DNA of 64,000 nucleotides from assembly GCA_945952585.1 (NCBI GenBank), contig CAMFII010000007.1, positions 62,001 to 126,000 on the forward strand, given 5' to 3'. How positions within the stretch are numbered: the first letter of the stretch is position 1; every line of letters starts with the position of its first letter. Under the pieces are notes generated by a model. It saw only the letters and a list, made by a program, of their open reading frames with translations. It did no database searches and was not told the origin of the DNA. The DNA is from an uncultured Rhodobacter sp. Lineage in GTDB: Bacteria; Pseudomonadota; Alphaproteobacteria; Rhodobacterales; Rhodobacteraceae. A program made the position numbers and the translations under genes. Shown here piece by piece: positions 1 to 8,017 of the stretch.

Positions 1-1
1 T

Positions 2-634
2 GGAATTGCCGTTGTCCGTGTAAATTACCGTCCGGCAACCGAGGCGCAATGGCCGGGACCGCGGGATGACATCGTTGCGGCCGTAAGGTTCCTGCAGGCG
101 GCGGGACCGCAGTTCGCACTTGATCCGGCGCGGTACGCGCTTTGGGGGCGGTCCACGGGTGGCTTTCTGGCCGTGACCGCCGGTCTGGAACTGACGCGCG
201 GCGGGAAGCCGCCACGGGCCATCGTCGATTTTGCCGGGCCCGTGGCCTTCGGGCAGCTGGATGCCGACATGGCCGCGCTCGACCGTGTGCCGGAACGCGG
301 CCCCGCCGACGCGGCCGACAGTCCCGAAAGCCAGCTGCTGGGCTTTCCGATCGCCGGCAATCGCGCGAGGGCGGACGAGGTCGGGCCGCTCGGCGTCCTG
401 TCCGGCTGGCCGGCGGGGCAGAAGCTGCCGCCGCTGATGATCCGGCATGGCGATGGCGACATGGAGGTCTCTCAGCTGCAGTCTGGCCGCCTGCGCGATG
501 CCTGGGCCGCGGCGGATCCGTCGGCGGTCGTCGATTTCGTCGTGGTTCCGGGCGAGGAGCACGCCTCGAAGGGCTTTGCGACCGACGAGGCCCTGGGTGA
601 GCTTGCCGTCTTTCTTGCGGAGCGCCTGCAGTAG
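2..634 (+). CDS. Alpha/beta hydrolase, 5' end cut by window
   Basis: The 5' end lies outside the window; 210 residues are readable to the TAG at 632-634. The visible part has the GRSTG nucleophile elbow (Ser51 of the visible part) after an amphipathic helix, a later RHGDGD segment that could supply the acidic residue, and a C-terminal EEH that could supply the catalytic His. This order and spacing fit an esterase/peptidase-type alpha/beta hydrolase (BD-FAE or prolyl-oligopeptidase-like C-terminal domain). No membrane segment is seen in this part. It converges on the SDR gene, 24 bases away, so it is not in the transporter operon. The substrate cannot be inferred. Confidence 0.75.
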   Translation, partial: GIAVVRVNYRPATEAQWPGPRDDIVAAVRFLQAAGPQFALDPARYALWGRSTGGFLAVTAGLELTRGGKPPRAIVDFAGPVAFGQLDADMAALDRVPERGPADAADSPESQLLGFPIAGNRARADEVGPLGVLSGWPAGQKLPPLMIRHGDGDMEVSQLQSGRLRDAWAAADPSAVVDFVVVPGEEHASKGFATDEALGELAVFLAERLQ

Positions 635-658
635 CCTCTCGCGGCCACCGCCGGCCGT

Positions 659-1405
659 TCAGACCACAGTCTCGCCGCCGTCCACCACCAGTACCTGACC
701 GGTCATGTAGGACGACCGGTCCGAGACAAGGAACAGGATCGGCTCGGCCATCTCTTCAAGCCGGGCCCAACGTCCCAGGGGAACGCGCTCGGCCACGTAG
801 GCCTCAAGCTCGGCGCGGCCGCCCATCTGTTCCATGAAGGGTGCGTTGAACGGGGTGTCCACCCAGCCGGGGCAGAGCGCGTTGACCCGGATGCCGTGCC
901 GCCCGTAATCGCCCGCCATCTGCCGGGTCATCGCCACGACCGCGTGCTTTGTCGTGGCATAGGCGATCATCTCGCGATCGTACTGGATCCCTGACGAGGA
1001 CGAGGTGTTCAGGATGACCCCGCCACCTTGTGCCTTCATCGCCGGAACCACGGCACGCGCGGCGATGAAATAGGCCCGCACGTTCACAGCCCAGGAGGCA
1101 TCGAAGCCCTCGACCGCGACCTGCTCGAGATCGCCGGCCACCTGGATGCCCGCGTGATTGTGCAGGATGTCGACGCGGCCGTGGTGGGCCAGGACCTTGT
1201 CGATGGCGGTGGTCAAGGCCACGTCATCGGCCACATCTACTGCCATGGCCTCGGCACCGATGCGGTCGGCGGCGGCAGCGGCCCTGTCGCGGTCTCGGTC
1301 GAGGATCACGACGCGCGCCCCCTCGCGTGCCATGGCGGCGGCGCCCGCCTCGCCGATGCCAGAGGCGGCCCCGGTAACGATGGCGACCTTGCCTTCAAGC
1401 AGCAT
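659..1405 (-). CDS. SDR-family NAD(P)-dependent dehydrogenase
   Basis: This is a 248-residue classical short-chain dehydrogenase, normal length for the family. It has the TGAASGIG cofactor loop (residues 11-18), Ser residues 135-138, and the catalytic YATTK (Tyr149, Lys153). An acidic Asp36 after the second strand suggests NAD(H) preference. The usual NNAG structural motif reads NHAG (83-86), a small deviation. The start overlaps the end of the upstream permease gene by 11 bases, so it is the last gene of the polyamine-type ABC operon. It probably oxidises an alcohol derived from the imported compound; the substrate is unknown. Confidence 0.88.
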   Translation of the reverse strand: MLLEGKVAIVTGAASGIGEAGAAAMAREGARVVILDRDRDRAAAAADRIGAEAMAVDVADDVALTTAIDKVLAHHGRVDILHNHAGIQVAGDLEQVAVEGFDASWAVNVRAYFIAARAVVPAMKAQGGGVILNTSSSSGIQYDREMIAYATTKHAVVAMTRQMAGDYGRHGIRVNALCPGWVDTPFNAPFMEQMGGRAELEAYVAERVPLGRWARLEEMAEPILFLVSDRSSYMTGQVLVVDGGETVV

Positions 1406-2204
1406 GGAGTTTCCTTTCCCGCATCAGGAGCCATGCCAGCGCGATCAGGATCAGCGAGGCGACAAGGACCATCGTGGCGATGGCGTTGATCTCGGGCGTC
1501 ACGCCGCGCCGGATCGAGGCGAAGACATACATCGGCAGGGTCGTCTTCGCCCCGGCGACGAAGAAGGCGATGATGAAATCGTCGAAGGAGAAGGTGAAGG
1601 ACATGAGGAACCCCGCCAGGATCGACGGGCGCAGTTGTGGCAGGACGATCTGGAAGAAGGTCGCGAAGGGGGGCGCGTAGAGATCGTAGGACGCCTCGAC
1701 GATATCCCGTGACAGGCTGGCGATGCGGGCCTTCACGATCATCGCCACCAGCGCCATGGCGAAAAGTCCGTGAGCCGCGATCAGCGACAGGTAGCCCATC
1801 TGGAACTGCGGCGCGTTCGGCGACAGCTCGGCCAGCGCCGGGTTGACGATCCCGAACAGGCCCGCCAGCGCGACCAGCGTCGCGATGCCGATCACCACGC
1901 CCGGCACGACGATCGCGGCTGCCAGCATGCCGTCGAAGAGCGCGCGCAGGCGGGGGCTGAGCCGCTCCATACCCATGGCTGCCATCGTTCCGAAGACGGC
2001 AGCCAGCGCGGCCGAGGTGAAGGCCACGATCAGCGACGTCTTCAGGGCATCGGTCAGGAAGACGTTCGACAGCGCCTTGCCATACCATTGCAGCGAAAAG
2101 CCGGTCATCTGCGTCGCGCTGCGCCCGGCGTTGAACGAGAACACCACGACCAGCGCGATCGGCGCATAGAGGAACAGGTAGACGGCAGACAGGAAGACGC
2201 GCAT
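1395..2204 (-). CDS. ABC transporter permease, PotC-like
   Basis: This is a 269-residue inner-membrane permease with about six hydrophobic segments. It carries the cytoplasmic EAA-type loop (EASYDLYAPPF followed by a VLP motif) that docks on the ATPase. I chose the ATG at 2204 because its codon overlaps the TGA of the preceding permease (ATGA), a translational-coupling arrangement; an in-frame ATG 13 codons upstream lies inside that gene. It pairs with the PotB-like permease to form the channel of a spermidine/putrescine-type importer. The substrate class comes from family resemblance only. Confidence 0.9.
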   Translation of the reverse strand: MRVFLSAVYLFLYAPIALVVVFSFNAGRSATQMTGFSLQWYGKALSNVFLTDALKTSLIVAFTSAALAAVFGTMAAMGMERLSPRLRALFDGMLAAAIVVPGVVIGIATLVALAGLFGIVNPALAELSPNAPQFQMGYLSLIAAHGLFAMALVAMIVKARIASLSRDIVEASYDLYAPPFATFFQIVLPQLRPSILAGFLMSFTFSFDDFIIAFFVAGAKTTLPMYVFASIRRGVTPEINAIATMVLVASLILIALAWLLMRERKLHAA

Positions 2205-3070
2205 CAGACGAGATCCATCTGCCGGGTGCCCGACACCCTCCACGCGATCCGCATGGTGACGAGGAGAACACCCACCACACCCAGCACCAGCGCCACGGCG
2301 ATCGCCGATCCGAAGGGCCAGTTGCGCGATTGCAGGAACAGGTCCACCAGCGCGTTGCCGATGAAGTAGACCTTTCCGCCGCCCAGCATCTGCGGGATCA
2401 GGTATTCCCCGAGGAGCAGGATCGAGACGAGCGCCACGCCCGTCATCACCCCGGGCATCGACAGGGGTAGGGTGACGGTGAGGAAGGTCGAGAGCGGCTT
2501 TGCGCCCAGGTCGGACGAGGCTTCCAGCAAGCGGCGGTCCAGCTTTTCAAGGCTGACATAGATCGGCATCACCATCAGCGGCAGGTAGCCGTAGACGATC
2601 CCCAGCAACACCGCGCCCGGCGTGTTGATGAGCCGCACGTTGTCGATGCCGATCATTTCCAGCAACTGCGGGATGCCACGGGCGCCGAGCAGGTACATCC
2701 AGGCGTAGGTCCGGACCAGCATAGAGGTCCAGAATGGCACGATCATCAGCGCGACCAGCATCAGCCGGTGCTTCGGATCGACCCGCAGCGCCAGGAACCA
2801 GGCGGCGGGGTAGGCGATGGCCAGGCAGGTCGCGGCGCCGATCGGCGCGAGGATCGCCGTGTTCAGGAAGGCCGCGCCGCGTGCCGGAATGTTCAGGTAG
2901 TTGGCAAGCGTCAGCGCCGGCTGATAGCCGCCAGCCGGCGCCCGCTCGCCAAAGGAGAAGATCAGGATGGCGATGAACGGCAGCACCAGGAAGAAGAAGA
3001 GCCAGAGTCCGGCGGGCGCAAGAAGCGCCGCCGTAACCCATCTTTTCCTGGCTGCTGCCGACAGTGCCAT
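2204..3070 (-). CDS. ABC transporter permease, PotB-like
   Basis: This 288-residue integral membrane protein has an N-terminal hydrophobic helix, about six segments in all, and the EAA loop (EASSDLGAKPLSTF) near residue 200. It belongs to the spermidine/putrescine-type binding-protein-dependent permeases. Its start is 2 bases downstream of the binding-protein gene's stop codon, and its own stop overlaps the PotC-like start, so the three genes are tightly coupled. It is expected to form the inner-membrane pore with the PotC-like subunit. Confidence 0.9.
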   Translation of the reverse strand: MALSAAARKRWVTAALLAPAGLWLFFFLVLPFIAILIFSFGERAPAGGYQPALTLANYLNIPARGAAFLNTAILAPIGAATCLAIAYPAAWFLALRVDPKHRLMLVALMIVPFWTSMLVRTYAWMYLLGARGIPQLLEMIGIDNVRLINTPGAVLLGIVYGYLPLMVMPIYVSLEKLDRRLLEASSDLGAKPLSTFLTVTLPLSMPGVMTGVALVSILLLGEYLIPQMLGGGKVYFIGNALVDLFLQSRNWPFGSAIAVALVLGVVGVLLVTMRIAWRVSGTRQMDLV

Positions 3071-3072
3071 GA

Positions 3073-4230
3073 TCAGGCCGACTTGAACCGGGCCATGAGT
3101 TCGGCCCGGCCGGGATCGGTCAGCGTGGCCGCCGCGCCGAATTCGAGCGGCGTCAGCGAGGCTTCGTCCGGATAGACGATCTTGTTGCTGGTGACCTCGG
3201 GCGGCAGGAGCGCAATCACCCGGCTGTCCGTGGCGGGCGCGCCGTTGGCGATATGCTCCTTCACCGCAACCGCCGGATCCATCAGGAAGTTCAGCAGTGC
3301 ATAGCCCGCGGCCTTGTTCGGGGCCGAGCTCGGGATCGCATAGTAGTCGGTCCAGATCTCACCGCCGTCGGTGCCGAGGATATAGGCGATCTCGGGCATG
3401 TCGCGGTTCAGCTGCGCGCCGTCATTCGTCCAGCACATCGTCATCCAGGCATCGGTCGACCGCATCGAGGGCTGGTAGTCCGAGTTGATCGCAAAGAGGT
3501 GCGGCTTGACCTCCAGCAGCAGCTTCTCGGCCTGGGCCAGATCCTCGGGCTTGGTCGAGTTGAAGTCGAGCCCAAGCGAGACCAGCGCCGATCCGATGGT
3601 GGTCAGCTGGTAGTCATGCACCATCGCGCGACCATCGGCCTCGTTCATCGCGGTCGCGAAGAAGTCCTTCCAGGTGGTCATCGGCTTTTTCAACTCAGCC
3701 GTGTTCACGGCAAAGCCGGTCGTCCCCCAGTTCTTCGGCAGCGCATAGGTCGTGCCGTCGATCATGCCTTGCGAGGTGAAGCGTGGGTTCTGCGTCGACG
3801 GCGAGAAGTTCGGGATCATCGACAGGTCCAGCGCGTCGATCAGCTTCAGCCCGGCATAGGTCGAGATCGTGTAGTTGGTCGGCACGAACAGCGACCAGCC
3901 CGCGCCGCCCGCCTGCAGCTTGGCCAACATTTCCTCGTTCGAGCCGAAGACGTTGACCTCGACGGCCACGCCGGTCGCGGCGGTGAAGGCTTCGAAGGTG
4001 GCGGGGTCGTGGTAGTTCGGCCAGGTGGCGATCGCCATCTGCGTGCCAAGGTCCTCGGCGAAGGCCGGGTTGATGCCCGCGCCGGGGAAGCGCGACAGGA
4101 CGGCGGTGGCGAGGCCAAGGCCCGTCACCCCCATGAAATGCCGCCGGGTGATCGACCCGCGCTTCCAGCGCATGAATTCCGTCATGAACCGATCCGGCGT
4201 GATCGGCGTGTCCTTGAAGTCCTTGGTCAT
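3073..4230 (-). CDS. ABC transporter substrate-binding protein, PotD-like
   Basis: This 385-residue periplasmic binding protein belongs to the polyamine/iron-type family. The long N-terminus has a twin-arginine-like RRHFMG (29-34), a hydrophobic stretch and an AFA cleavage site near residue 58, so export through Tat is likely; most PotD proteins use Sec. The mature part has features expected of the family (a WPNYHDP segment early on, then an FVPTNY segment). It lies between the ATPase and permease genes of a four-component importer. Polyamines are the default guess, but other cationic or amino-acid-derived ligands are also bound by this family. Confidence 0.88.
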   Translation of the reverse strand: MTKDFKDTPITPDRFMTEFMRWKRGSITRRHFMGVTGLGLATAVLSRFPGAGINPAFAEDLGTQMAIATWPNYHDPATFEAFTAATGVAVEVNVFGSNEEMLAKLQAGGAGWSLFVPTNYTISTYAGLKLIDALDLSMIPNFSPSTQNPRFTSQGMIDGTTYALPKNWGTTGFAVNTAELKKPMTTWKDFFATAMNEADGRAMVHDYQLTTIGSALVSLGLDFNSTKPEDLAQAEKLLLEVKPHLFAINSDYQPSMRSTDAWMTMCWTNDGAQLNRDMPEIAYILGTDGGEIWTDYYAIPSSAPNKAAGYALLNFLMDPAVAVKEHIANGAPATDSRVIALLPPEVTSNKIVYPDEASLTPLEFGAAATLTDPGRAELMARFKSA

Positions 4231-4255
4231 AGGAAGCCCTCTCTGTCGGTTGTCG

Positions 4256-5317
4256 TTATTGTGGGAACACCAGCACTGCGGCCGGGTCGTAGGTCAGGCG
4301 CACGGCCTCGCCGGGGGCGAAGAGATCGGCCTCGGTTGCGCCGCGTCGGTCGGTCGTGACGAGGATGTCGCCGATCCCGGGAACGGCGACGGCGTATTCG
4401 GCGAAGGAGCCGAGGAAGATGCGGTGGGTGACGGTGCCGGGCAGACCCTCGCCCGAGCGGGCGATGCGGATCGCCTCAGGGCGCAGGGCGGCGATGGCGG
4501 ATCCGTGCAGGGGCGAGCGGCCGGGCAGGGCGCGGCCATCGGCGAGCCCAAGAACCCCGCCATCGACCGTGACCGGGATGCGGTTGGTCTTGCCGACGAA
4601 ATCGGCCACGAACAGATCGGCCGGGTGGTCGTAGACCTCTTGCGGGGTGCCAAGTTGGCTGATGCGGCCCGCGCTCATCACGCAGACGAGGTCGGCCATC
4701 GACAGCGCCTCTTCCTGGTCATGGGTGACGAGGACGAAGGTGATCCCCAGTTCCCGCTGCAGTTCCAGCAGTTCCAGTTGCATGTCGCCGCGCAGCTTCT
4801 TGTCCAGCGCGGCGAGGGGTTCGTCCAGAAGGAGGATCTTCGGGCGGTTGACGATGGCGCGGGCAAGCGCGACGCGCTGTTGCTGGCCGCCGGACATCTC
4901 GTGCGTCCGGCGCTTGGCGAAGGAGCCGAGACGCACCATTTCCAGCGCCTCCGCCACCCGGCGGTCGATCTCGGCGCCGGGAATGCGCGGGCGCATCTGC
5001 CGCAGACCATATCCCACATTCTCGGCGACGTTCATGTGGGGAAACAGCGCGTAGTGCTGGAACACCATGTTGACCGGGCGCTGATAGGCGGGGATGCCGT
5101 TCACCACCTGGCCGGCGATGCGAACCTCGCCTGCTGTCGGCTGTTCGAACCCGCCGATCATCCGCAGGCAGGTGGTCTTGCCGCAACCCGAGGGGCCGAG
5201 AATCGCCAGGAAGGCACCCTTAGGCACCGAAAGGTCAATCCCGGACACCGCCTCGACCTCGCCATACCGCTTGGTCAGGTGTCGGAATTCCAGATCGGAG
5301 ACGGCTTCTGGCGCCAC
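4256..5317 (-). CDS. ABC transporter ATP-binding protein, PotA-like
   Basis: This is a 353-residue ATPase of the PotA/UgpC class. It has Walker A GPSGCGKT (41-48), signature MSGGQ (141-145), Walker B ILLLDE (161-166), and a C-terminal region of about 110 residues consistent with a TOBE domain. It is the first gene of the operon ATPase, binding protein, two permeases, SDR dehydrogenase. It is divergent from a LuxR-type regulator, with about 170 bases between the two starts. It should energise import of the ligand bound by the PotD-like protein. Confidence 0.92.
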   Translation of the reverse strand: MAPEAVSDLEFRHLTKRYGEVEAVSGIDLSVPKGAFLAILGPSGCGKTTCLRMIGGFEQPTAGEVRIAGQVVNGIPAYQRPVNMVFQHYALFPHMNVAENVGYGLRQMRPRIPGAEIDRRVAEALEMVRLGSFAKRRTHEMSGGQQQRVALARAIVNRPKILLLDEPLAALDKKLRGDMQLELLELQRELGITFVLVTHDQEEALSMADLVCVMSAGRISQLGTPQEVYDHPADLFVADFVGKTNRIPVTVDGGVLGLADGRALPGRSPLHGSAIAALRPEAIRIARSGEGLPGTVTHRIFLGSFAEYAVAVPGIGDILVTTDRRGATEADLFAPGEAVRLTYDPAAVLVFPQ

Positions 5318-5386
5318 GTTCTACCCCCTGCGCGCCCCATTTGCGGGGTCTTGCTCGAACGATCAGGGAAAGCCGTGGGCTGGCAT

Positions 5387-5404
5387 ATACCCCAAAAGTG
5401 GTAT
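5387..5404. promoter_or_regulatory. 18-bp palindrome in the divergent promoter region
   Basis: The sequence ATACCCCAAAAGTGGTAT has 5-base inverted arms (ATACC/GGTAT) around an 8-base centre. It sits between the start of the transporter operon and the LuxR-type gene. A further GGTATATA lies about 30 bases downstream, so the half-site recurs. A dimeric HTH regulator could bind here, and the adjacent LuxR-type protein is the obvious candidate. This is inferred from symmetry and position only. Confidence 0.45.
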
Positions 5405-5484
5405 TTCGGGCAAAATTGGCTCATGGGAGGTATATATCACGCCTCCCCCGCAACTCCGGGGGCAGCTTTGCCGGAGATATAGGC

Positions 5485-6276
5485 ATGCGACCCGTTCTTC
5501 CCGAAGTCTTCGCCGCCCTTCGCGAGACCCTCGGCCGTCCTGGGCTGCCAGACGAGGCCGTGGGCCGAGTCTTCTTGCGGCTGGTGCGCGCGCTTGCGCC
5601 CGTGGATGAGGTGGTCGTTTTTGCCTACCACGACGGGGAACGCCCGCTCGATCTTTTCAGCACCTTCTCACCGGCCTTCTACCACGTCTTCGTCTCGCTC
5701 TATCAGGCTGGTCCTTACCTGCTCGACCCGTTCTGCCGTACGGCCCGCGACCGGCGCTCCGGGCTGTTCCGGATGCGTGATCTTGCCCCCGACCGTTTCT
5801 ATTCCAGCGAATACTACCGCACCTACTATGTGCAGACCGGGCTCGCCGAAGAGGTCGGCTTCTTCGTTCCGGTCGAGGATGCGACAATCGTGCTGTCGCT
5901 AATGCGCCGGGAGGCGAGCGGCGGGTTCAGCGATGCCGAACTGGCCCCGCTGCGGCAGGCCGAACCGCTGATCGGCGATTTGGTGCGGCTTTACTGGGGC
6001 AGTGTGGCAGCCCGGTTCGGTGCCGGGGTCCGGCCGGCCGTGCCGTCCCAACCCTGGCAGCGCCTGAACCTCACCGACCGGGAGGCGGCGATCGTTGAGC
6101 TGGTGCTTCAGGGACATTCTTCGGAATCCGTGGCGCTGCGGCTGGGGATCGCGACCGGGACGGTGAAGGTCCATCGCCGCAACGTCTACCGCAAGCTCGG
6201 GATCTCGTCCCAGACGCAGCTCTTGTCGCTCTACCTTGCCGAGCGGGGGCCGCAGGTTCCTGCCGAAACGGCGTGA
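5485..6276 (+). CDS. LuxR-type HTH transcriptional regulator
   Basis: This is a 263-residue regulator. The C-terminal residues 193-255 form a LuxR/NarL-type helix-turn-helix (LTDRE, the TVKVHRRNVYRKLGI recognition helix region). The N-terminal 170 residues are a putative sensor domain; I do not see the full set of residues typical of acyl-homoserine-lactone domains, so a GAF-like ligand domain is an alternative. I chose the ATG at 5485 because GGAG lies about 8 bases upstream; the frame is open to 5341, but that part crosses the promoter region. It is divergent from the polyamine-type transporter operon and probably regulates it. Confidence 0.85.
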   Translation: MRPVLPEVFAALRETLGRPGLPDEAVGRVFLRLVRALAPVDEVVVFAYHDGERPLDLFSTFSPAFYHVFVSLYQAGPYLLDPFCRTARDRRSGLFRMRDLAPDRFYSSEYYRTYYVQTGLAEEVGFFVPVEDATIVLSLMRREASGGFSDAELAPLRQAEPLIGDLVRLYWGSVAARFGAGVRPAVPSQPWQRLNLTDREAAIVELVLQGHSSESVALRLGIATGTVKVHRRNVYRKLGISSQTQLLSLYLAERGPQVPAETA

Positions 6277-6356
6277 CGAGGGTAGCGTTCCAGCACGCGC
6301 CGTCCCGGGCGTCCCGTCGCCGCGCGGCCTTGTCGGCAGTCGCTTCAGGTCGTGGC

Positions 6357-7487
6357 TCACACGGTTCGGGTTGCATCTCGGGGTTCTGAGCGCAGCGCGG
6401 TCAGCAGAAGCGTCAAGGCGCGCGACACGGTTCTTCCCGCTTGCAGTCCTGTAAGCCCGGCATAGTCCTTCATCGTTTCCCATGCGGCCGCGCTGACCAT
6501 CAGATGAGCTAGCGCCAGGAACTCGTGCCGTTGGGTCGGTGCAAGGTCCGCCAGTCCGGTCTCGACGATGTGGGCGAAGCTCTGCCGTCGCGCCGGGATG
6601 GTCTCCAGCCGCATGGCGCGCCCGGAGGGTGAGTGCAGGCTGGCCCGGATCACATTCTCATGCGCGTCGAAGCCGTCAAAGATGCGGGGCGGCATCGCGA
6701 TCAGGTCATCCAATGTCGAGGGCAGGATCTGTGGACCTAACCGGGCGCCGATCCAGACCCAGAATGCCCTTAGCAGCTCGGTCTTGTTCGGGAAATGGCG
6801 GAAGACGGTGCGACGTTCTACGCCGGCGGCCTTGGCAATCTCATCGAACAAGGCTTCCTCTCCCCCGCTTGTGTCCAGCACGTCGGCAACGGCCTGCAGG
6901 ATCCTGTCGCGGGTCGCGTCGGCCTGGGCGCGGCGTTGGGGACTGTCATAGGGTCTGGAGCTGGGGCCGGAAATGTCAGTCAAAGTGGCGTCAAATTCGG
7001 ATGGCGACCTATCCGCAGAAGCGGCAATCGCTTCAGGCCGCGCCGACTCGGCGGTCGGGCGGCTGCCGGCGGATGTCATGTCGGGCGACGGACGCAGTCC
7101 CACATCTGCGAGCGTCGTCGCGTCCAGTTCATCAAGAAAAGCCTGACGGGCCCGGCGAAACACGCGTGGCAGGCGACAGATGCCCGTTATCGTGCAATCG
7201 TTTGTCTCTCTCAGGCACTCGACCAGCGCAAAATCCGTCTCCATCGCTCGCACGACGTCGCCAATTCTGATTTCATTTGCGGATTTGGCGAGCTTCAGCC
7301 CGCCAGAACGCCCGCGGACACCAGTCAGGAACCCGTGCGACGTGAGTTCGTTTGCAACCTTCATCAGGTTGGCGCGAGATAGCCGGAACCTGGATGCAGC
7401 CTGCTCGATGGTAATCAGCTGCCCATCAGCTTCCTGGACCATAAGCAACAGCCGCAGCGCGTAATCGGTGAAATTGGTCAGCCGCAC
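6357..7487 (-). CDS. Fused Rrf2 (NsrR-like) and TetR-like transcriptional regulator
   Basis: One uninterrupted 376-residue frame carries two regulator families. Residues 1-125 form an Rrf2 winged-helix domain that starts like NsrR (RLTNFTDYALR) and keeps three Cys (91, 98, 104) that could bind an Fe-S cluster. Residues 131-185 are a Ser/Pro/Ala-rich linker. Residues 186-245 form a TetR DNA-binding domain (TVFRHFPNKTELL), followed by a TetR-like ligand domain. I chose the GTG at 7487 because GGAGG lies 5 bases upstream and the protein then begins like NsrR; an ATG at 7499 is possible. It is divergent from a globin gene, with two NsrR-type palindromes between. A nitric-oxide-responsive repressor is the natural inference. 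Confidence 0.87.
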   Translation of the reverse strand: MRLTNFTDYALRLLLMVQEADGQLITIEQAASRFRLSRANLMKVANELTSHGFLTGVRGRSGGLKLAKSANEIRIGDVVRAMETDFALVECLRETNDCTITGICRLPRVFRRARQAFLDELDATTLADVGLRPSPDMTSAGSRPTAESARPEAIAASADRSPSEFDATLTDISGPSSRPYDSPQRRAQADATRDRILQAVADVLDTSGGEEALFDEIAKAAGVERRTVFRHFPNKTELLRAFWVWIGARLGPQILPSTLDDLIAMPPRIFDGFDAHENVIRASLHSPSGRAMRLETIPARRQSFAHIVETGLADLAPTQRHEFLALAHLMVSAAAWETMKDYAGLTGLQAGRTVSRALTLLLTALRSEPRDATRTV

Positions 7488-7500
7488 ACCACCCTCCATA

Positions 7501-7523
7501 AAGATGCCATTGACTTGTATCTT
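7501..7523. promoter_or_regulatory. NsrR-type operator 1
   Basis: This 23-base imperfect palindrome has arms AAGATGCCATT and ACTTGTATCTT around a single central G. It fits the 11-1-11 NsrR pattern, with AAGAT/ATCTT outer arms. It lies just upstream of the fused Rrf2-TetR gene, next to the alternative ATG at 7499, so binding there should block that gene's promoter. It is the first of two such sites, offset by 40 bases. Confidence 0.75.
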
Positions 7524-7540
7524 ATATCGGGCTATGCGCA

Positions 7541-7563
7541 AAGATGCAACTTTATGGTATCTT
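7541..7563. promoter_or_regulatory. NsrR-type operator 2
   Basis: This is a second 23-base palindrome, arms AAGATGCAACT and TATGGTATCTT around a central T. It shares AAGATGC at one end and GTATCTT at the other with operator 1. It ends 14 bases before the globin ATG, in the promoter or leader position. The 40-base offset from operator 1 is close to four helical turns, so dimers could contact the same face of the DNA. Confidence 0.75.
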
Positions 7564-7577
7564 ATGGAGACGCTGGA

Positions 7578-8006
7578 ATGGCATTCCTCTCGCCACCGGA
7601 CGCAAGTGAAGACATCGACCGGCCGCTGATCGCCCTCGTCGTGCAAAACTTCTATGCGCGCGTGCGTGGCGACGCCGTTCTTGGCCCGATCTTCAACACC
7701 CGCATCGAGGACTGGCCCGAGCATGAGGCAAAGATCATGCGGTTCTGGTCCTCGGTCCTGCTCAAGAGCGGCGAGTATCATGGAAGCCCGATGCAGGTGC
7801 ATCTTGCCATTCCGAACCTGACCGGCAGCGATTTCGACCGCTGGCTCGCGCTGTTCGATCAGTCGCTGAGCGAGGTGTGTCGCCCAGATCAGGCAAAGGC
7901 GTTCCTGTCCAGGGCTGCGCGCATTGCCGAGGCGTTCCAGTTCGTTCGGGCGGCGCAGGGGCCCGAGGTCCTGTCTGCCCTCAGTCCTCGGCTTTCAACT
8001 TTGTAA
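7578..8006 (+). CDS. Group III truncated haemoglobin
   Basis: This 142-residue cytoplasmic globin has family features: a FYARV helix, LGPIF, W...H...M, FWSSVLL, and YHGSPMQVH carrying the likely proximal His. Proteins of this group bind O2 and NO and are linked to nitrosative-stress resistance, as with Campylobacter Ctb. I chose the ATG at 7578 (MAFLSP) because GGAG lies about 9 bases upstream; in-frame codons further upstream fall inside the NsrR-type operator. The membrane-protein gene follows 11 bases later, so the two are probably co-transcribed. Probable role: NO dioxygenation or scavenging. Confidence 0.88.
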   Translation: MAFLSPPDASEDIDRPLIALVVQNFYARVRGDAVLGPIFNTRIEDWPEHEAKIMRFWSSVLLKSGEYHGSPMQVHLAIPNLTGSDFDRWLALFDQSLSEVCRPDQAKAFLSRAARIAEAFQFVRAAQGPEVLSALSPRLSTL

Positions 8007-8017
8007 CGGAGACCAGA

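Noticed and set aside
6357..7079. A separate TetR gene starting at the internal ATG (7079)
   Set aside because: No ribosome site is seen before it and the frame is continuous with the Rrf2 domain, so a fusion is the simpler reading; two products cannot be excluded.
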